Shown one piece after another: positions 33,679 through 41,980 of a stretch of 64,000 nt of DNA. Source of the DNA: JAIEOG01 sp964519985 (GTDB taxonomy: Bacteria; Bdellovibrionota; FAC87; UBA2466); NCBI GenBank assembly GCA_964519985.1, contig CAZFMF010000016.1, positions 11,047 through 75,046 of the forward strand, written 5' to 3'. Numbering within the stretch: the stretch's first letter is position 1; every line of letters starts with the position of its first letter. A model generated the notes under the pieces. It did not search any database and was not told the DNA's origin. It saw only the letters and a program-made list of their open reading frames with translations. The translations under genes and the position numbers were made by a program.

Positions 33679-35091
33679 TTAGCAGGCATCTTTGAGATGA
33701 AAGTGGAGAACGGCGTCGGAGAGCTTGATGGTATCTCCGTCTTGAAGCTCCACGGGCCCGATGACCTTGCGGCGATTGAGTTCCGTCTTCGGCTCATTGG
33801 TATCGATAGCCTCGAGCCACAAACCATTTTTACGTCGGAAAATGCGCACGTGACGGGCCTGCACACCCGCCGCATCCGGCAACGGGAAGTGACATTGGCC
33901 CGACGCGCCGATAACGGTTTCGTCCGCAAACAGGAAAAACTCTTTCGCGGGCGAGCGTTTGTCGGCGCGGAACTCAACCTTGCCGACTCGCAACGGTACG
34001 CGACACTTCGGGCAATACCCGGCCTGGGAGCCCGAATCGGCGTGTCCGCAGAACTCGCAGAACGTGCAAGTGGCCGGAAACAGCGTTTTCGGCAGGACAT
34101 TGATTTCGACCGGCTCGATCGTCTTGGAGCGACCAAACGGCCAGAGCCCCTTCCGCGTGAGTCGGTCTAATTCGTCGCGGACTTGTCGCGAGCGTTGGAA
34201 GCGCTGCGCGGGATCGACCGCCAAGCATTTCTTGATGATTTCGATGAGTCGCGGATCGCGGCCGCTCTTTTCGAGGGGCTTCGTGTCGCCCAAAACCGGC
34301 GTTTCGCCCATCGCCGCTTCGTACAAAAGTGCACCCAGACCGTAGATATCCCCGGCGGCGGTGAAGGGCTTGGTTTTGTCGAGCAAGTCGGGCGGCGTGT
34401 AGCCTTCCGATTCAAAGATCAAAGGATTGTGATCGGCGCGGTGGTAGAGCGTACCGAAGTCGATGAGTTTGATCCGCGAGCTAATGCCGTCGAGCATCAC
34501 GTTCTGCGGTTTCAAATCGCGGTAGATGTAGCCGTGTTGGTGGATAATTTCCAATGCGTCGGCTATTTGCACACCTAGGTAAACGAGCAATCCATCTTCA
34601 ATGGCGCCCTTTTCTTCCCGGTAATCTTGCAGCGCTTTCGCCAGTTCCTTTCCGTTGATGAACTCCATCACCAGGTAGAACGAGCCGTTGCGCTCGAAGT
34701 ATTCGAAACCGGTTGGAAACGCGGGGTGCTTGATCTTGCGCAGGAACACCGCCTCGCGCTTAAAGCTCTGCATCAGCTGTTTCTTGACCTGGTCGTAGCC
34801 CGGTTGATCCAGCATCTGCTTAATGAGCAAAACTTTGCCGTCGTCCATGCGGGTCGCGCGAAACGTGGCGCCGAAACCGCTTTTAGCGATGGCTTCTTCA
34901 ATCACATAGTGGCGGCGGCCCTTCAGGCGCTCACCCGGAGACAGCAGACCGTCTTTCGCATCTTTGATCGTAGTGAAGGACGCCTGCCGCAACTTGCGCG
35001 CGACTTTCAATGGCGCAGCCGAGCCACCGCACGCGTCGCAAAACATCGCGCCGGCCAGGAGCTTTTCACCACATGTACTGCACGTCTGCAT
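33679..35091 (-). CDS. Ser/Thr protein kinase with two zinc ribbons and a C-terminal FHA domain
   Basis: A 470-residue cytoplasmic kinase. Order: an N-terminal zinc ribbon (Cys4, Cys7, Cys18, Cys21), a Hanks-type kinase domain (about 61-325) with Gly loop SGFGATF, catalytic Lys91, YRDLKPQN (Tyr190-Asn197; the usual His of HRD is Tyr) and DFG (Asp211), then a second zinc ribbon (Cys345/348/360/363), and an FHA domain at the end (VIGA...ARHVRIFRR) that binds phosphothreonine. No transmembrane helix is seen. It follows a vWA-domain gene on the same strand; a large hairpin ends 12 nt before its ATG and no ribosome site is visible. Substrate unknown. Confidence 0.93.
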   Translation of the reverse strand: MQTCSTCGEKLLAGAMFCDACGGSAAPLKVARKLRQASFTTIKDAKDGLLSPGERLKGRRHYVIEEAIAKSGFGATFRATRMDDGKVLLIKQMLDQPGYDQVKKQLMQSFKREAVFLRKIKHPAFPTGFEYFERNGSFYLVMEFINGKELAKALQDYREEKGAIEDGLLVYLGVQIADALEIIHQHGYIYRDLKPQNVMLDGISSRIKLIDFGTLYHRADHNPLIFESEGYTPPDLLDKTKPFTAAGDIYGLGALLYEAAMGETPVLGDTKPLEKSGRDPRLIEIIKKCLAVDPAQRFQRSRQVRDELDRLTRKGLWPFGRSKTIEPVEINVLPKTLFPATCTFCEFCGHADSGSQAGYCPKCRVPLRVGKVEFRADKRSPAKEFFLFADETVIGASGQCHFPLPDAAGVQARHVRIFRRKNGLWLEAIDTNEPKTELNRRKVIGPVELQDGDTIKLSDAVLHFHLKDAC

Positions 35092-35100
35092 AAGTTAAGT

Positions 35101-35205
35101 AAAAACCCGAGGAGGTTGGGGGGCCGCCGCCCGCGGTCCTTTCGGACGCGGGGGCAGCTTGACGGTCCGAAAGCACCGCCGCCGCCGGCCCCCCAACCTC
35201 CTCGG
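35101..35205 (-). terminator. Very long terminator-like hairpin between the vWA gene and the kinase gene
   Basis: Positions 35107-35126 and 35186-35205 are perfect 20-bp inverted repeats (GGCCCCCCAACCTCC arms); an inner 9-bp stem pairs 35139-35147 with 35165-35173. On the minus strand the structure is followed by TTTTT (35105-35101). It lies directly after the vWA stop and before the kinase start. It should terminate or attenuate transcription into the kinase. Confidence 0.85.
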
Positions 35206-35216
35206 AGATTGTTCCT

Positions 35217-36458
35217 TTAGCTGATCAGAAGACGCGTTTTCTTCGCCTCGTCCTTGATCGTCGCCAGTTCGTTCGCGCTGGACTTGCCCGCGCGGACGTC
35301 GTTCGCCAATCGAGTCAGGGCGCGGGTTACGCGGTCCTGGCCCAGGTTGCTGGCGATACGGGTTGTATTTTGAATCAACCGAGTCGCTTTATCCTTGTCG
35401 CCATCTTCCAAGCTCGCTTGGATTTGCTGGCCGTTCAGGTGAACCTGAAGGACCTGGCTGGCGCGGAAGACGTCCTGGTCAACCTGACCGAGTTCGGCTT
35501 CCTTGTCGGTCGTGCGCAACTTCACCGCCACGGCTTCCGTGCGGTTTCCGTCGTACACACCTTCCACCGTGAAAAGCGGGACTTCCACGCCTTCTTGTCC
35601 GGGACCTTGAGAGCTGGTCTGGACCAAGAACGCGGTTAAATCGCGCGTCATCGAACCGGTCGGGATTTCGAAGTGCTTCGCATTGCCCGGGATGTCGTAG
35701 ATCACGATTTCGGGGGCCACGCGCGCGATTCGCATCACGCGGGAGCTCACGTTCGTGAAGTGCAACACCAGGTCGCCCACCACGGACGACTGCAGTTTCT
35801 GCATCTCGGCTTGCAAGCCTTCCTTGAACTTGTCCATCGCGTTGGCGTGGTAGTACGAACCCCGGCCGAGTTCCGACAAGCGACTGATGAAGTCGGAGTC
35901 GTAGTCGTCCGCGGAACCGATACCGATCCCGGTCAACGTGATGTGCTCTTGCTCGGCCACGATCTTTTCGAACTTGTCGAATTTGTCGAGGCGATAACCC
36001 TGGTTGTCGGTCGGGAAACCATCGGTCAAGAGAATGACGTGGTTCACGCGCTTTACTTTGTCTCGCTGGTCACGCGCTTCGAACGTCTTGTAAGCGGTGC
36101 GAAGTCCCTGCTCGAGATTCGTCACGCCGGAGGGATTCTCCAGTTTGCGAATCGCGTCTTGCATCGCCGCGCGGTTTTCCGCGAGCGAGGCCAAGGGAAA
36201 CACTTCGCGGGCGTTGGTTCCGAAAAGAACCAAACTCACGCGATCGTCTTCCTTGAGCGAGCCGACGAGTTCCGTCATCGCCGATTTCACCATGGACCAT
36301 TTGTCGCCGCCCATGGAACTCGACGCGTCGACCAGGAACAATACGTTCGCCGGGACACGCTTCGAAGACGCATTCGGCGTCAATTCCACGAGTGTCGTTG
36401 TGCTGAATTCCCCGTCCTTCGGACGGAGATCCGAGCCGTTCTTCGTTGTGATTTTCAC
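35217..36458 (-). CDS. von Willebrand factor type A (vWA) domain protein
   Basis: A 413-residue cytoplasmic protein. The vWA domain lies at about residues 36-210; its metal site (MIDAS) is complete: DASSSMGG (Asp44, Ser46, Ser48), Thr in PSGVTNLEQG, and Asp in LLTDGFPTD. After it come a beta-rich region (about 220-330) and a C-terminal helical part (ASLEDGDKDKATRLIQNTTR). The GTG at 36458 follows GGAGAG and lacks a signal peptide. It is followed by the Ser/Thr kinase gene. vWA and kinase pairs occur in metal-dependent regulatory complexes such as the TerY-P triad; this is only an analogy here. Confidence 0.9.
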   Translation of the reverse strand: MKITTKNGSDLRPKDGEFSTTTLVELTPNASSKRVPANVLFLVDASSSMGGDKWSMVKSAMTELVGSLKEDDRVSLVLFGTNAREVFPLASLAENRAAMQDAIRKLENPSGVTNLEQGLRTAYKTFEARDQRDKVKRVNHVILLTDGFPTDNQGYRLDKFDKFEKIVAEQEHITLTGIGIGSADDYDSDFISRLSELGRGSYYHANAMDKFKEGLQAEMQKLQSSVVGDLVLHFTNVSSRVMRIARVAPEIVIYDIPGNAKHFEIPTGSMTRDLTAFLVQTSSQGPGQEGVEVPLFTVEGVYDGNRTEAVAVKLRTTDKEAELGQVDQDVFRASQVLQVHLNGQQIQASLEDGDKDKATRLIQNTTRIASNLGQDRVTRALTRLANDVRAGKSSANELATIKDEAKKTRLLIS

Positions 36459-36613
36459 GAGTCTCTCCTTCAAGCGGTCAAATACCGCCCCCTCTTCTCC
36501 AACCGGCGGTTTGTGCAAGGGGTGTGCCCCCACGGAATACGCAGGAGATGGGCGGGAAAAAGAGCGGGCGAGAGCCCTTTTTGGGCACCCATGTAACGCA
36601 GTTTGGCACCGGC

Positions 36614-36663
36614 CAATGCGAGCGAAGCGAAGCAAACTCGCACCGCGCAGCGGTGCGGGACTA
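36614..36663. repeat. Left half of a dispersed palindromic repeat (copy D)
   Basis: Reads AATGCGAGCGAAGCGAAGC... then a stem GCACCGCGCAGCGGTGC, but it stops before the right end (CTCGCAATGAC). The missing right end resembles the element at 38930-38997. It lies upstream of the monooxygenase-like gene. The remainder of 36459-36723 holds nothing else I can identify. Confidence 0.6.
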
Positions 36664-36723
36664 GGCTAGGTTGGTTCTCCATTTTCCTTGTCCCCGAAAC
36701 TGGACGGTGGCATCTAGAAAACG

Positions 36724-37803
36724 ATGGTAACCGGCGGAGAGGCAAGAGTTAGAGATGTCATCGTCATCGGTGGTGGTATCTGCGGGATCGTTTTCTGTAA
36801 ATACGCACTCGAAAATCGTCTCGACGTCCTGGTACTTGAAAAAGAGAACGAAATCGGTGGGCTTTGGAGGAAGCTGCCGTCGTGGCAAGATCTCCAGACG
36901 CGAAAGGAAGACTGGAGTCTCAACGATCTACCGATTGACGGGGTGACTCAAAGCGACGTTTTCAAAAACATCCAAGCTTGGGTTGACCGATATGCTTTGA
37001 ATCCCGTGATTCGGCTCGGCCACGCTGTCTCTGAAGTCAAACGTCTCGAGCCGCACTGGGAGGTTCAAACCAACCGCGGCTCCTTCTTAGCCCGCAACTT
37101 GCTGGTCGCCAGCGGGATCCAAAACGTCCCCAACCTGCCGGTGATTGAAAGAATCAATCCGGCCGTAAAGGAATACCATTCCTCGCAGTTAAAAAACCCT
37201 GAAGAGCTACGAAACAAAGCGGTAACGGTGGTGGGCGGGGGAGCCTCGGCGTTCGATCTTCTGGACCTCGCCCTAGAATACGAAGCCTCTAGTATCAGTT
37301 GGATATACCGGTCCACAAAATGGATGATGCCTAGCCTTCAACCCAAAACCGCTAAGGCGATGTTGCGGTTCATGGCTTTCCAACAAATGTGGCAAACCGA
37401 GGCATCCATCGAAGGAGCACTCAGAACGCTGCTCGATGCGAAGTATAAGTATTTTGGTATTGAAGCTATCAAGCCCGAGTCGCCATATGAATATCGCCAA
37501 CAGCAACTCGTTCCCGGTCGCCCACTTCTGATTAGACATTTCAACCAAATTGAACGCTACAAAGGCGAGATCGATAAAATTGAAGGAAACAGCATCAGCG
37601 TTGGGAATTCGACCCTCAAAACCGATTGTGTCTTGTACGGTACCGGATACAAGGTCGACCTAACCTATCTTGGTTTGCCGGAATTTGAGAACATAACCCG
37701 CACGGAAGAGCTGTCCAAACGATGCGGCACGATTGCACGGTCTTTGGACTATGAGGGCCTTTTTTTTTCTCGGAGTAAGCCTCAGAGATCAAACCAGCAC
37801 TAG
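36724..37803 (+). CDS. Flavin-containing monooxygenase-like protein, frameshifted near the 3' end
   Basis: A NAD(P)/FAD oxidoreductase of the FMO/BVMO/NRPS-type oxygenase superfamily. FAD motif IVIGGGICG at about residues 13-21, then the FAD contact EKENEIGGLWRK; NADP motif VTVVGGGASAFDL in the middle; and a later YGTGY motif (about residue 306-310) that ends most FMO-like proteins. The reading frame as read ends at 37803, but the family end continues in another frame from a T9 run at 37760-37768; see the next entry. Substrate unknown. Codon use and AT content differ from neighbouring genes. Confidence 0.8.
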   Translation: MVTGGEARVRDVIVIGGGICGIVFCKYALENRLDVLVLEKENEIGGLWRKLPSWQDLQTRKEDWSLNDLPIDGVTQSDVFKNIQAWVDRYALNPVIRLGHAVSEVKRLEPHWEVQTNRGSFLARNLLVASGIQNVPNLPVIERINPAVKEYHSSQLKNPEELRNKAVTVVGGGASAFDLLDLALEYEASSISWIYRSTKWMMPSLQPKTAKAMLRFMAFQQMWQTEASIEGALRTLLDAKYKYFGIEAIKPESPYEYRQQQLVPGRPLLIRHFNQIERYKGEIDKIEGNSISVGNSTLKTDCVLYGTGYKVDLTYLGLPEFENITRTEELSKRCGTIARSLDYEGLFFSRSKPQRSNQH

Positions 37804-38029
37804 CGCACCCTTCGCGGCGGCAATATGCAGCAAAACGATTATCGCCCACATCAAAGGCAAAATCAGTATCCCCAAGGAACCGCTGTTGAGGAGCGTTCAT
37901 TTTTGGGACATGCTTACCTTGCTCGCGTCGTTCGATCGCCACAACTATCCGCGACTTTTTTGGAAACTTAAATATCGGTTTCTTTCGTGGTGGTACGTGA
38001 AGAAATTGAACAAAACGATTTCAGTTTGA
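37733..38029 (+). pseudogene. C-terminal remainder of the monooxygenase-like gene in the +1 frame
   Basis: From the T9 run onward (about 37760) the plus-one frame reads FFLGVSLRDQTSTSAPF and continues for about 90 residues to a stop at 38029; the phrase LFFLGVS after YEGL is what FMO-type proteins have at this place. So the gene is either truly frameshifted, has a sequencing error in the T-run (T8 would restore it) or slips by design. Together the two parts give about 435 residues. Confidence 0.7.
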
Positions 38030-38201
38030 AAGCATCTTCGCGACGCTCCCCTCTGACACTCGACTTGATATTAATCGTGTGCAAGCTTCGGCCTCGGTGA
38101 AACAAATAGCCGCCTTATGTAAGGCTATGAAATAATGATGATTCCCCATTTCTGTGCAGCTATTTGTCCGTGATAGTATGAAAGTAGAAGTAGGATTAAC
38201 A

Positions 38202-38456
38202 ATGGAACTTCTCGAGCCTAAAAAAAAGAAACTCGAAGAAAGCGCCCTCTATCAAGAGGCGGTTTCTGCTGAGTCAAAATTTCCCTCCCGGGAAGCAGCA
38301 ATTGCCGCGCTTTCCACTGAGCTGGAAGCATTGGCCGCTCAAACGAAAATGTCTGTTGCCGAGGTTCTGAAGTACCGAGAATCGTCTTCGGAATTCAATG
38401 AGACCTACGAACGCATTGCCACCTTAGCCCGTCAAATTGATTTTCTAAAGAAGTAA
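38202..38456 (+). CDS. Small charged helical protein; first gene of a coupled pair
   Basis: An 84-residue protein, almost entirely alpha-helical and charged (PKKKKLEESALYQ, ALSTELEALAAQTKMSVAEVL), with no signal peptide. I chose the ATG at 38202 because AGGA lies 9 nt upstream; an earlier ATG at 38178 is possible. The stop overlaps the next gene's ATG by one nt (TAATG). This resembles an antitoxin-like gene in position and size but no DNA-binding motif is evident. No family recognised. Confidence 0.55.
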   Translation: MELLEPKKKKLEESALYQEAVSAESKFPSREAAIAALSTELEALAAQTKMSVAEVLKYRESSSEFNETYERIATLARQIDFLKK

Positions 38457-38920
38457 TGCCCAAGCACGATTGGAACTCGTTACAGAACTACATTGTAGTT
38501 CACGAAAAAACGTTGCGCTTCTACGAGCGTCACATGGAAACGCGGCGATCCTATGTCTACGATAAGTGGACAGACCGGTACGCCACACTCGAATGCAAAG
38601 GGATGATTCTACTGACGTCGCACGGCAGCAGAATTCGGATCGATATTGAGAAGGAGATTTTGATCGATTCGACAAACTCGGTGCGTCCACGAGCGCGCAC
38701 GTATAGTTACTCGTACAGTGCCATTTCGCCCGGAAGGCACACGCTAATTCGCTATTGCAGTCCACACGACGATGCCCATGTCGAGGGCAGCGCATCCCAT
38801 CATAGGTTTCACCACAAACATGATTTCGCAAGAAGTTCCCAGGGTGTGATTACCCTCCTCGGAAGCGATGAGTGGCCTCACGTAAGCGAGTTTTTGGACG
38901 AAGTCCTTCAAAGTTTCTAG
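38456..38920 (+). CDS. His-rich small protein, possibly TumE/DUF6516-like toxin
   Basis: A 154-residue cytoplasmic protein. The C-terminal half has a His cluster, SPHDDAHVEGSASHHRFHHKHDF, and the general beta-strand pattern before it (IRIDIEKEILIDS, RTYSYSYSAI) resembles what I recall of the DUF6516/TumE toxin family, which carries an HHKHD-like motif. This is a weak match from memory. It is translationally coupled to the small upstream gene, as expected for a toxin-antitoxin pair. Function unproven; an unrelated lineage-specific protein is equally possible. Confidence 0.5.
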   Translation: MPKHDWNSLQNYIVVHEKTLRFYERHMETRRSYVYDKWTDRYATLECKGMILLTSHGSRIRIDIEKEILIDSTNSVRPRARTYSYSYSAISPGRHTLIRYCSPHDDAHVEGSASHHRFHHKHDFARSSQGVITLLGSDEWPHVSEFLDEVLQSF

Positions 38921-38929
38921 AAGAGGTTG

Positions 38930-38997
38930 GGCATTGCCCGGGCAATACCGAGTCGGAATACTTGAACGCCGCCGCTGCCGTGGGCCTCGCAATGACG
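38930..38997. repeat. Right half of a dispersed palindromic repeat (copy E)
   Basis: Only the right end is clear, CCTCGCAATGACGG at 38985-38998, as in complete copies; the left part is diverged (GGGCAATACCGAGTCGG). Together with the left half at 36614-36663 it brackets the intervening region. Confidence 0.5.
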
Positions 38998-39046
38998 GTC
39001 GCCCGCGTGTTACGATTTGCGTCTAACCGTTCTCCAGGACAATTCG

Positions 39047-41980
39047 ATGCGCCAAGTTCGTCTGTTTTACGGGTTGGTGTTTGCTTCCGGGGTAAGTGGT
39101 CTGCTCTACGAAGTGGTCTGGCAACGCTACCTTGCGATCTTGCTCGGCGCGCAGGCCTGGGCGACCGTTCTCGTGCTGTCGGTTTACTTGGGGGGATTGA
39201 GCGCCGGCTACTTTCTTTTCGGTGCGCTCACCCGCCGTTATCGGCGTAATTTAGTGACGCTTTATGCCATGGTCGAAGCCGGACTCGCGCTTTGGGCCTT
39301 CGCGTTCCCGTGGTTCTTCCAGCTCGCGTTGAAGGCGATTCCATTCTGGGGTGGTTGGTCGGGGCCGGCGGGAATGGCGCTCGATGTTTGCGTGGCGGTG
39401 CTCTTGCTCGGGGTGCCGACGGTTCTGATGGGCGGCACGCTGCCGATCCTCACTCAAGCCTTGAGCGCGAATCTGGATGATGCGAGCCAGACCCACGCCA
39501 AGATCTATGGCTTTAATACCGTGGGCGCGTGCTTTGGTTGCCTCCTCACCGGCTATTGGCTGATTCCGCAATTCGGCCTCGCCGCCGCCACGCGCTGGGG
39601 CGGCCTATTGAATCTCGCGGTGGGATTGAGTGCGTTTTGGTTGGCCCGGCACTTTAGCGCCACCCGGAAAATTTCCACCAAAGCTTCCAAAGAAAAACTC
39701 ACCTTAGATGAGGGGCTCTTGCTGGGGATCGGATTTTTCTCCGGCTTCTACTTGCTTGCCCTCCAGACGGTGCTCATTCGCCTCACCGGACTTGCCGCCG
39801 GCGCTTCGAATTCGCGCTTCGCGCTCATCGTCGCCATCTTTGTTTTCTGCCTTGGGTTTGGGAGTCTGCTCGTCCGTCGCCTGGGCGAAGCCGGTACACG
39901 GCGCCTGTTTTGGAACCAGGCCTTCGCCGCCGTAAGCTTGCTCGCGCTGTATTGGACCGGTGACGCCTGGTCGTGGGGCGCGCACTTAATGCGGGCGCTG
40001 TTGAAAGATATTCCCCAAGCGTATGCGGTTTATCAGTCGATGCTCGGGGGCGTGTTGTTCGCGCTGCTGGCGGTGCCGATCGGTCTTTCGGGTCTCACCC
40101 TTCCACTTTGTTTTCACTTCCTAAAATCCCAATCCGAACGACTGGGCCAGCGCGTGGGTTGGCTTTACGGGGTGAATACCTTGGGTTGTATCGCCGGCGC
40201 TTTTTTTGGCGGCTTCTGGCTATTGAACTTCTTCAATCTCGATCAGGTTTTCAAACTTTGCATTCTCTGCGTCGTGGTGACCGCCGCGGCTGCGGCCTAT
40301 CTCGCCCGTCCGTGGGGAACGGCGCGGGCCTTTCGGCCCGTGGCGGCCGCGGGCCTACTGACGTTGGCCACGGTCGGAGCGGTTTTGGCACCCCGTTACC
40401 ATTCGGAACGCTTCATTCAGCCTTTTCGCAATCCCCAACCGCTCGACGTCACCTTTCAAGGACCCGATGCCTTTGGCCGCTACCTCGGCCGCAATATGAA
40501 TCTGGTTTTTTGGAAGGACGGGCCGAATACCACGATGGGGGTAGGCGCCGCTCCCAAGACCGGCGAAGAAATTTCCCGCACGATCTTCGTCAATGGCAAG
40601 TCGGACGGGAATACCAATGGCGATCGGTTGACGACGAATATGCTGGCGCATTTGCCCGGGCTTTTTTCGGATGACCCCGCGCGGGTTTGCGTCATTGGTT
40701 TTGGCACCGGGATGACGGTCGGTACGTTGTTGAAGTACCCCATGGTGAAAGCCATCGAAGTGGCCGAAATCTCCGGCACGATCATCCTGAATGCTTCCCG
40801 GTTCGATCGTTACAATGGCGGTGCCGCCCTAAGTGACCGCGTGCATTTTCGCGAAATGGACGCGATGCGCCTGCTCGGCAGTGGGCGCGAAAAGTTTGAC
40901 GTCATCATCAGTGAACCCAGCAACCCGTGGGTTTCGGGCGTCGAGAATCTGTTTGCGATGGAGTTCTACGATCTGGCGCGCAAATCGCTCTCCGATCACG
41001 GTCTCTTCGTGCAGTGGATCCACACGTACTCGTTTTCCGATGAATTGCTCAAGCGCGTGGTGGCGACGATGGGCCGGGCTTTCCCCTACATTTCAATCTA
41101 CCAATTGCGATCGGGCGACTACGGCTTGGTGGGAGCGCTGACGCCGATCTCGCGTTCACAACTGCTGCGAGCGGAAGAACGCTTCAACCAGCTCCCGTCC
41201 GTTCAGATGGACATCGCGTTGGCGGGACTGCCCAGCTTCCCCACCGTGCTGGCCCTCGAAGTCATGACCCCATCGAGTGTTCGCCAGATCGTGGAGAGCA
41301 CGGGTGAGGTCCACACCTTGACGCACCCCAAACTGAGCGACGAAGCGGCTAAGGCTTTCTTCACCGGCAGCTACGCGAATGTCGATGATTTCCGTCGCCG
41401 GTACCGTTCGTACTTCAAGCACCTCGGTGACTCTTTGCTCCGTCAGTACTACGGCGATCGCCCGATTCCGGCGGCGGTGGCAAAAACCTTTCAGGTCGCG
41501 TTCTGTTCCAAGGATGGCGTCAAAGCCGATTACCTTTGCCGCGAAACCCTGCTGATGTCCGAGTTTGAGGCCAAGGTTGCGGCCCAGGTGGCGCCGGATT
41601 GGTACAGCGACCCTTCCCGCGCCTTGGCTAGCCTTCCCCTCTTTCGGCCCAAGGCCACCGCCCAGTTCGGAGAACCCCAGCTCCAGGAAGCCTTCGAGCG
41701 TTTTGATTCCTTCAAGCGCTATGCTTCGCCGGTTTTCCACATCACCCAGTCGCAGTTGGTGGCGCCGGTCGATGCTTGCTTGAAGGCTACGCCGCGGTCT
41801 TCGGAAGTTTGGGGACAATGCTTGCTGCAAAAGGTGCTGATCTTAGAATGGCTGGCCAACCCCAGCGAAGGATTGAGGAACGCCCGACGGGCCTACTTGG
41901 ATTGGTTCCCAACGCTATCGCCAAAGTCGGCAAGCTACGGCAAGCTGCGAGAAGCGCGGGAAATCCTGGAGAAGATGTAA
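39047..41980 (+). CDS. Fused membrane/spermidine-synthase-like protein, copy 1
   Basis: A 977-residue protein. The N-terminal half (to about residue 460) has around 12-14 membrane helices typical of the fused MFS/spermidine-synthase family (SGVSGLLYEVVWQRYLAILLG, LMGGTLPILTQALS, YGFNTVGACFG). The middle is a SpeE-like methyltransferase fold: VCVIGFGTGMTVG replaces the GGGDG motif of true synthases, and DVIISEPSNPWVSGVENLF matches the family. A C-terminal ~300-residue extension of unknown type follows. The aminopropyl transfer role is not established. It is followed without a gap by a paralogue. Confidence 0.9.
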   Translation: MRQVRLFYGLVFASGVSGLLYEVVWQRYLAILLGAQAWATVLVLSVYLGGLSAGYFLFGALTRRYRRNLVTLYAMVEAGLALWAFAFPWFFQLALKAIPFWGGWSGPAGMALDVCVAVLLLGVPTVLMGGTLPILTQALSANLDDASQTHAKIYGFNTVGACFGCLLTGYWLIPQFGLAAATRWGGLLNLAVGLSAFWLARHFSATRKISTKASKEKLTLDEGLLLGIGFFSGFYLLALQTVLIRLTGLAAGASNSRFALIVAIFVFCLGFGSLLVRRLGEAGTRRLFWNQAFAAVSLLALYWTGDAWSWGAHLMRALLKDIPQAYAVYQSMLGGVLFALLAVPIGLSGLTLPLCFHFLKSQSERLGQRVGWLYGVNTLGCIAGAFFGGFWLLNFFNLDQVFKLCILCVVVTAAAAAYLARPWGTARAFRPVAAAGLLTLATVGAVLAPRYHSERFIQPFRNPQPLDVTFQGPDAFGRYLGRNMNLVFWKDGPNTTMGVGAAPKTGEEISRTIFVNGKSDGNTNGDRLTTNMLAHLPGLFSDDPARVCVIGFGTGMTVGTLLKYPMVKAIEVAEISGTIILNASRFDRYNGGAALSDRVHFREMDAMRLLGSGREKFDVIISEPSNPWVSGVENLFAMEFYDLARKSLSDHGLFVQWIHTYSFSDELLKRVVATMGRAFPYISIYQLRSGDYGLVGALTPISRSQLLRAEERFNQLPSVQMDIALAGLPSFPTVLALEVMTPSSVRQIVESTGEVHTLTHPKLSDEAAKAFFTGSYANVDDFRRRYRSYFKHLGDSLLRQYYGDRPIPAAVAKTFQVAFCSKDGVKADYLCRETLLMSEFEAKVAAQVAPDWYSDPSRALASLPLFRPKATAQFGEPQLQEAFERFDSFKRYASPVFHITQSQLVAPVDACLKATPRSSEVWGQCLLQKVLILEWLANPSEGLRNARRAYLDWFPTLSPKSASYGKLREAREILEKM

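Noticed and set aside
33559..34170. Long open frame on the plus strand across the kinase gene
   Set aside because: It is antisense to the kinase with no ribosome site or motif; a composition-driven shadow.
35673..36596. Long plus-strand frame opposite the vWA gene
   Set aside because: It mirrors the coding strand of a well-supported vWA protein and has a His/Arg/Val-rich sequence typical of antisense frames in G+C-rich DNA.
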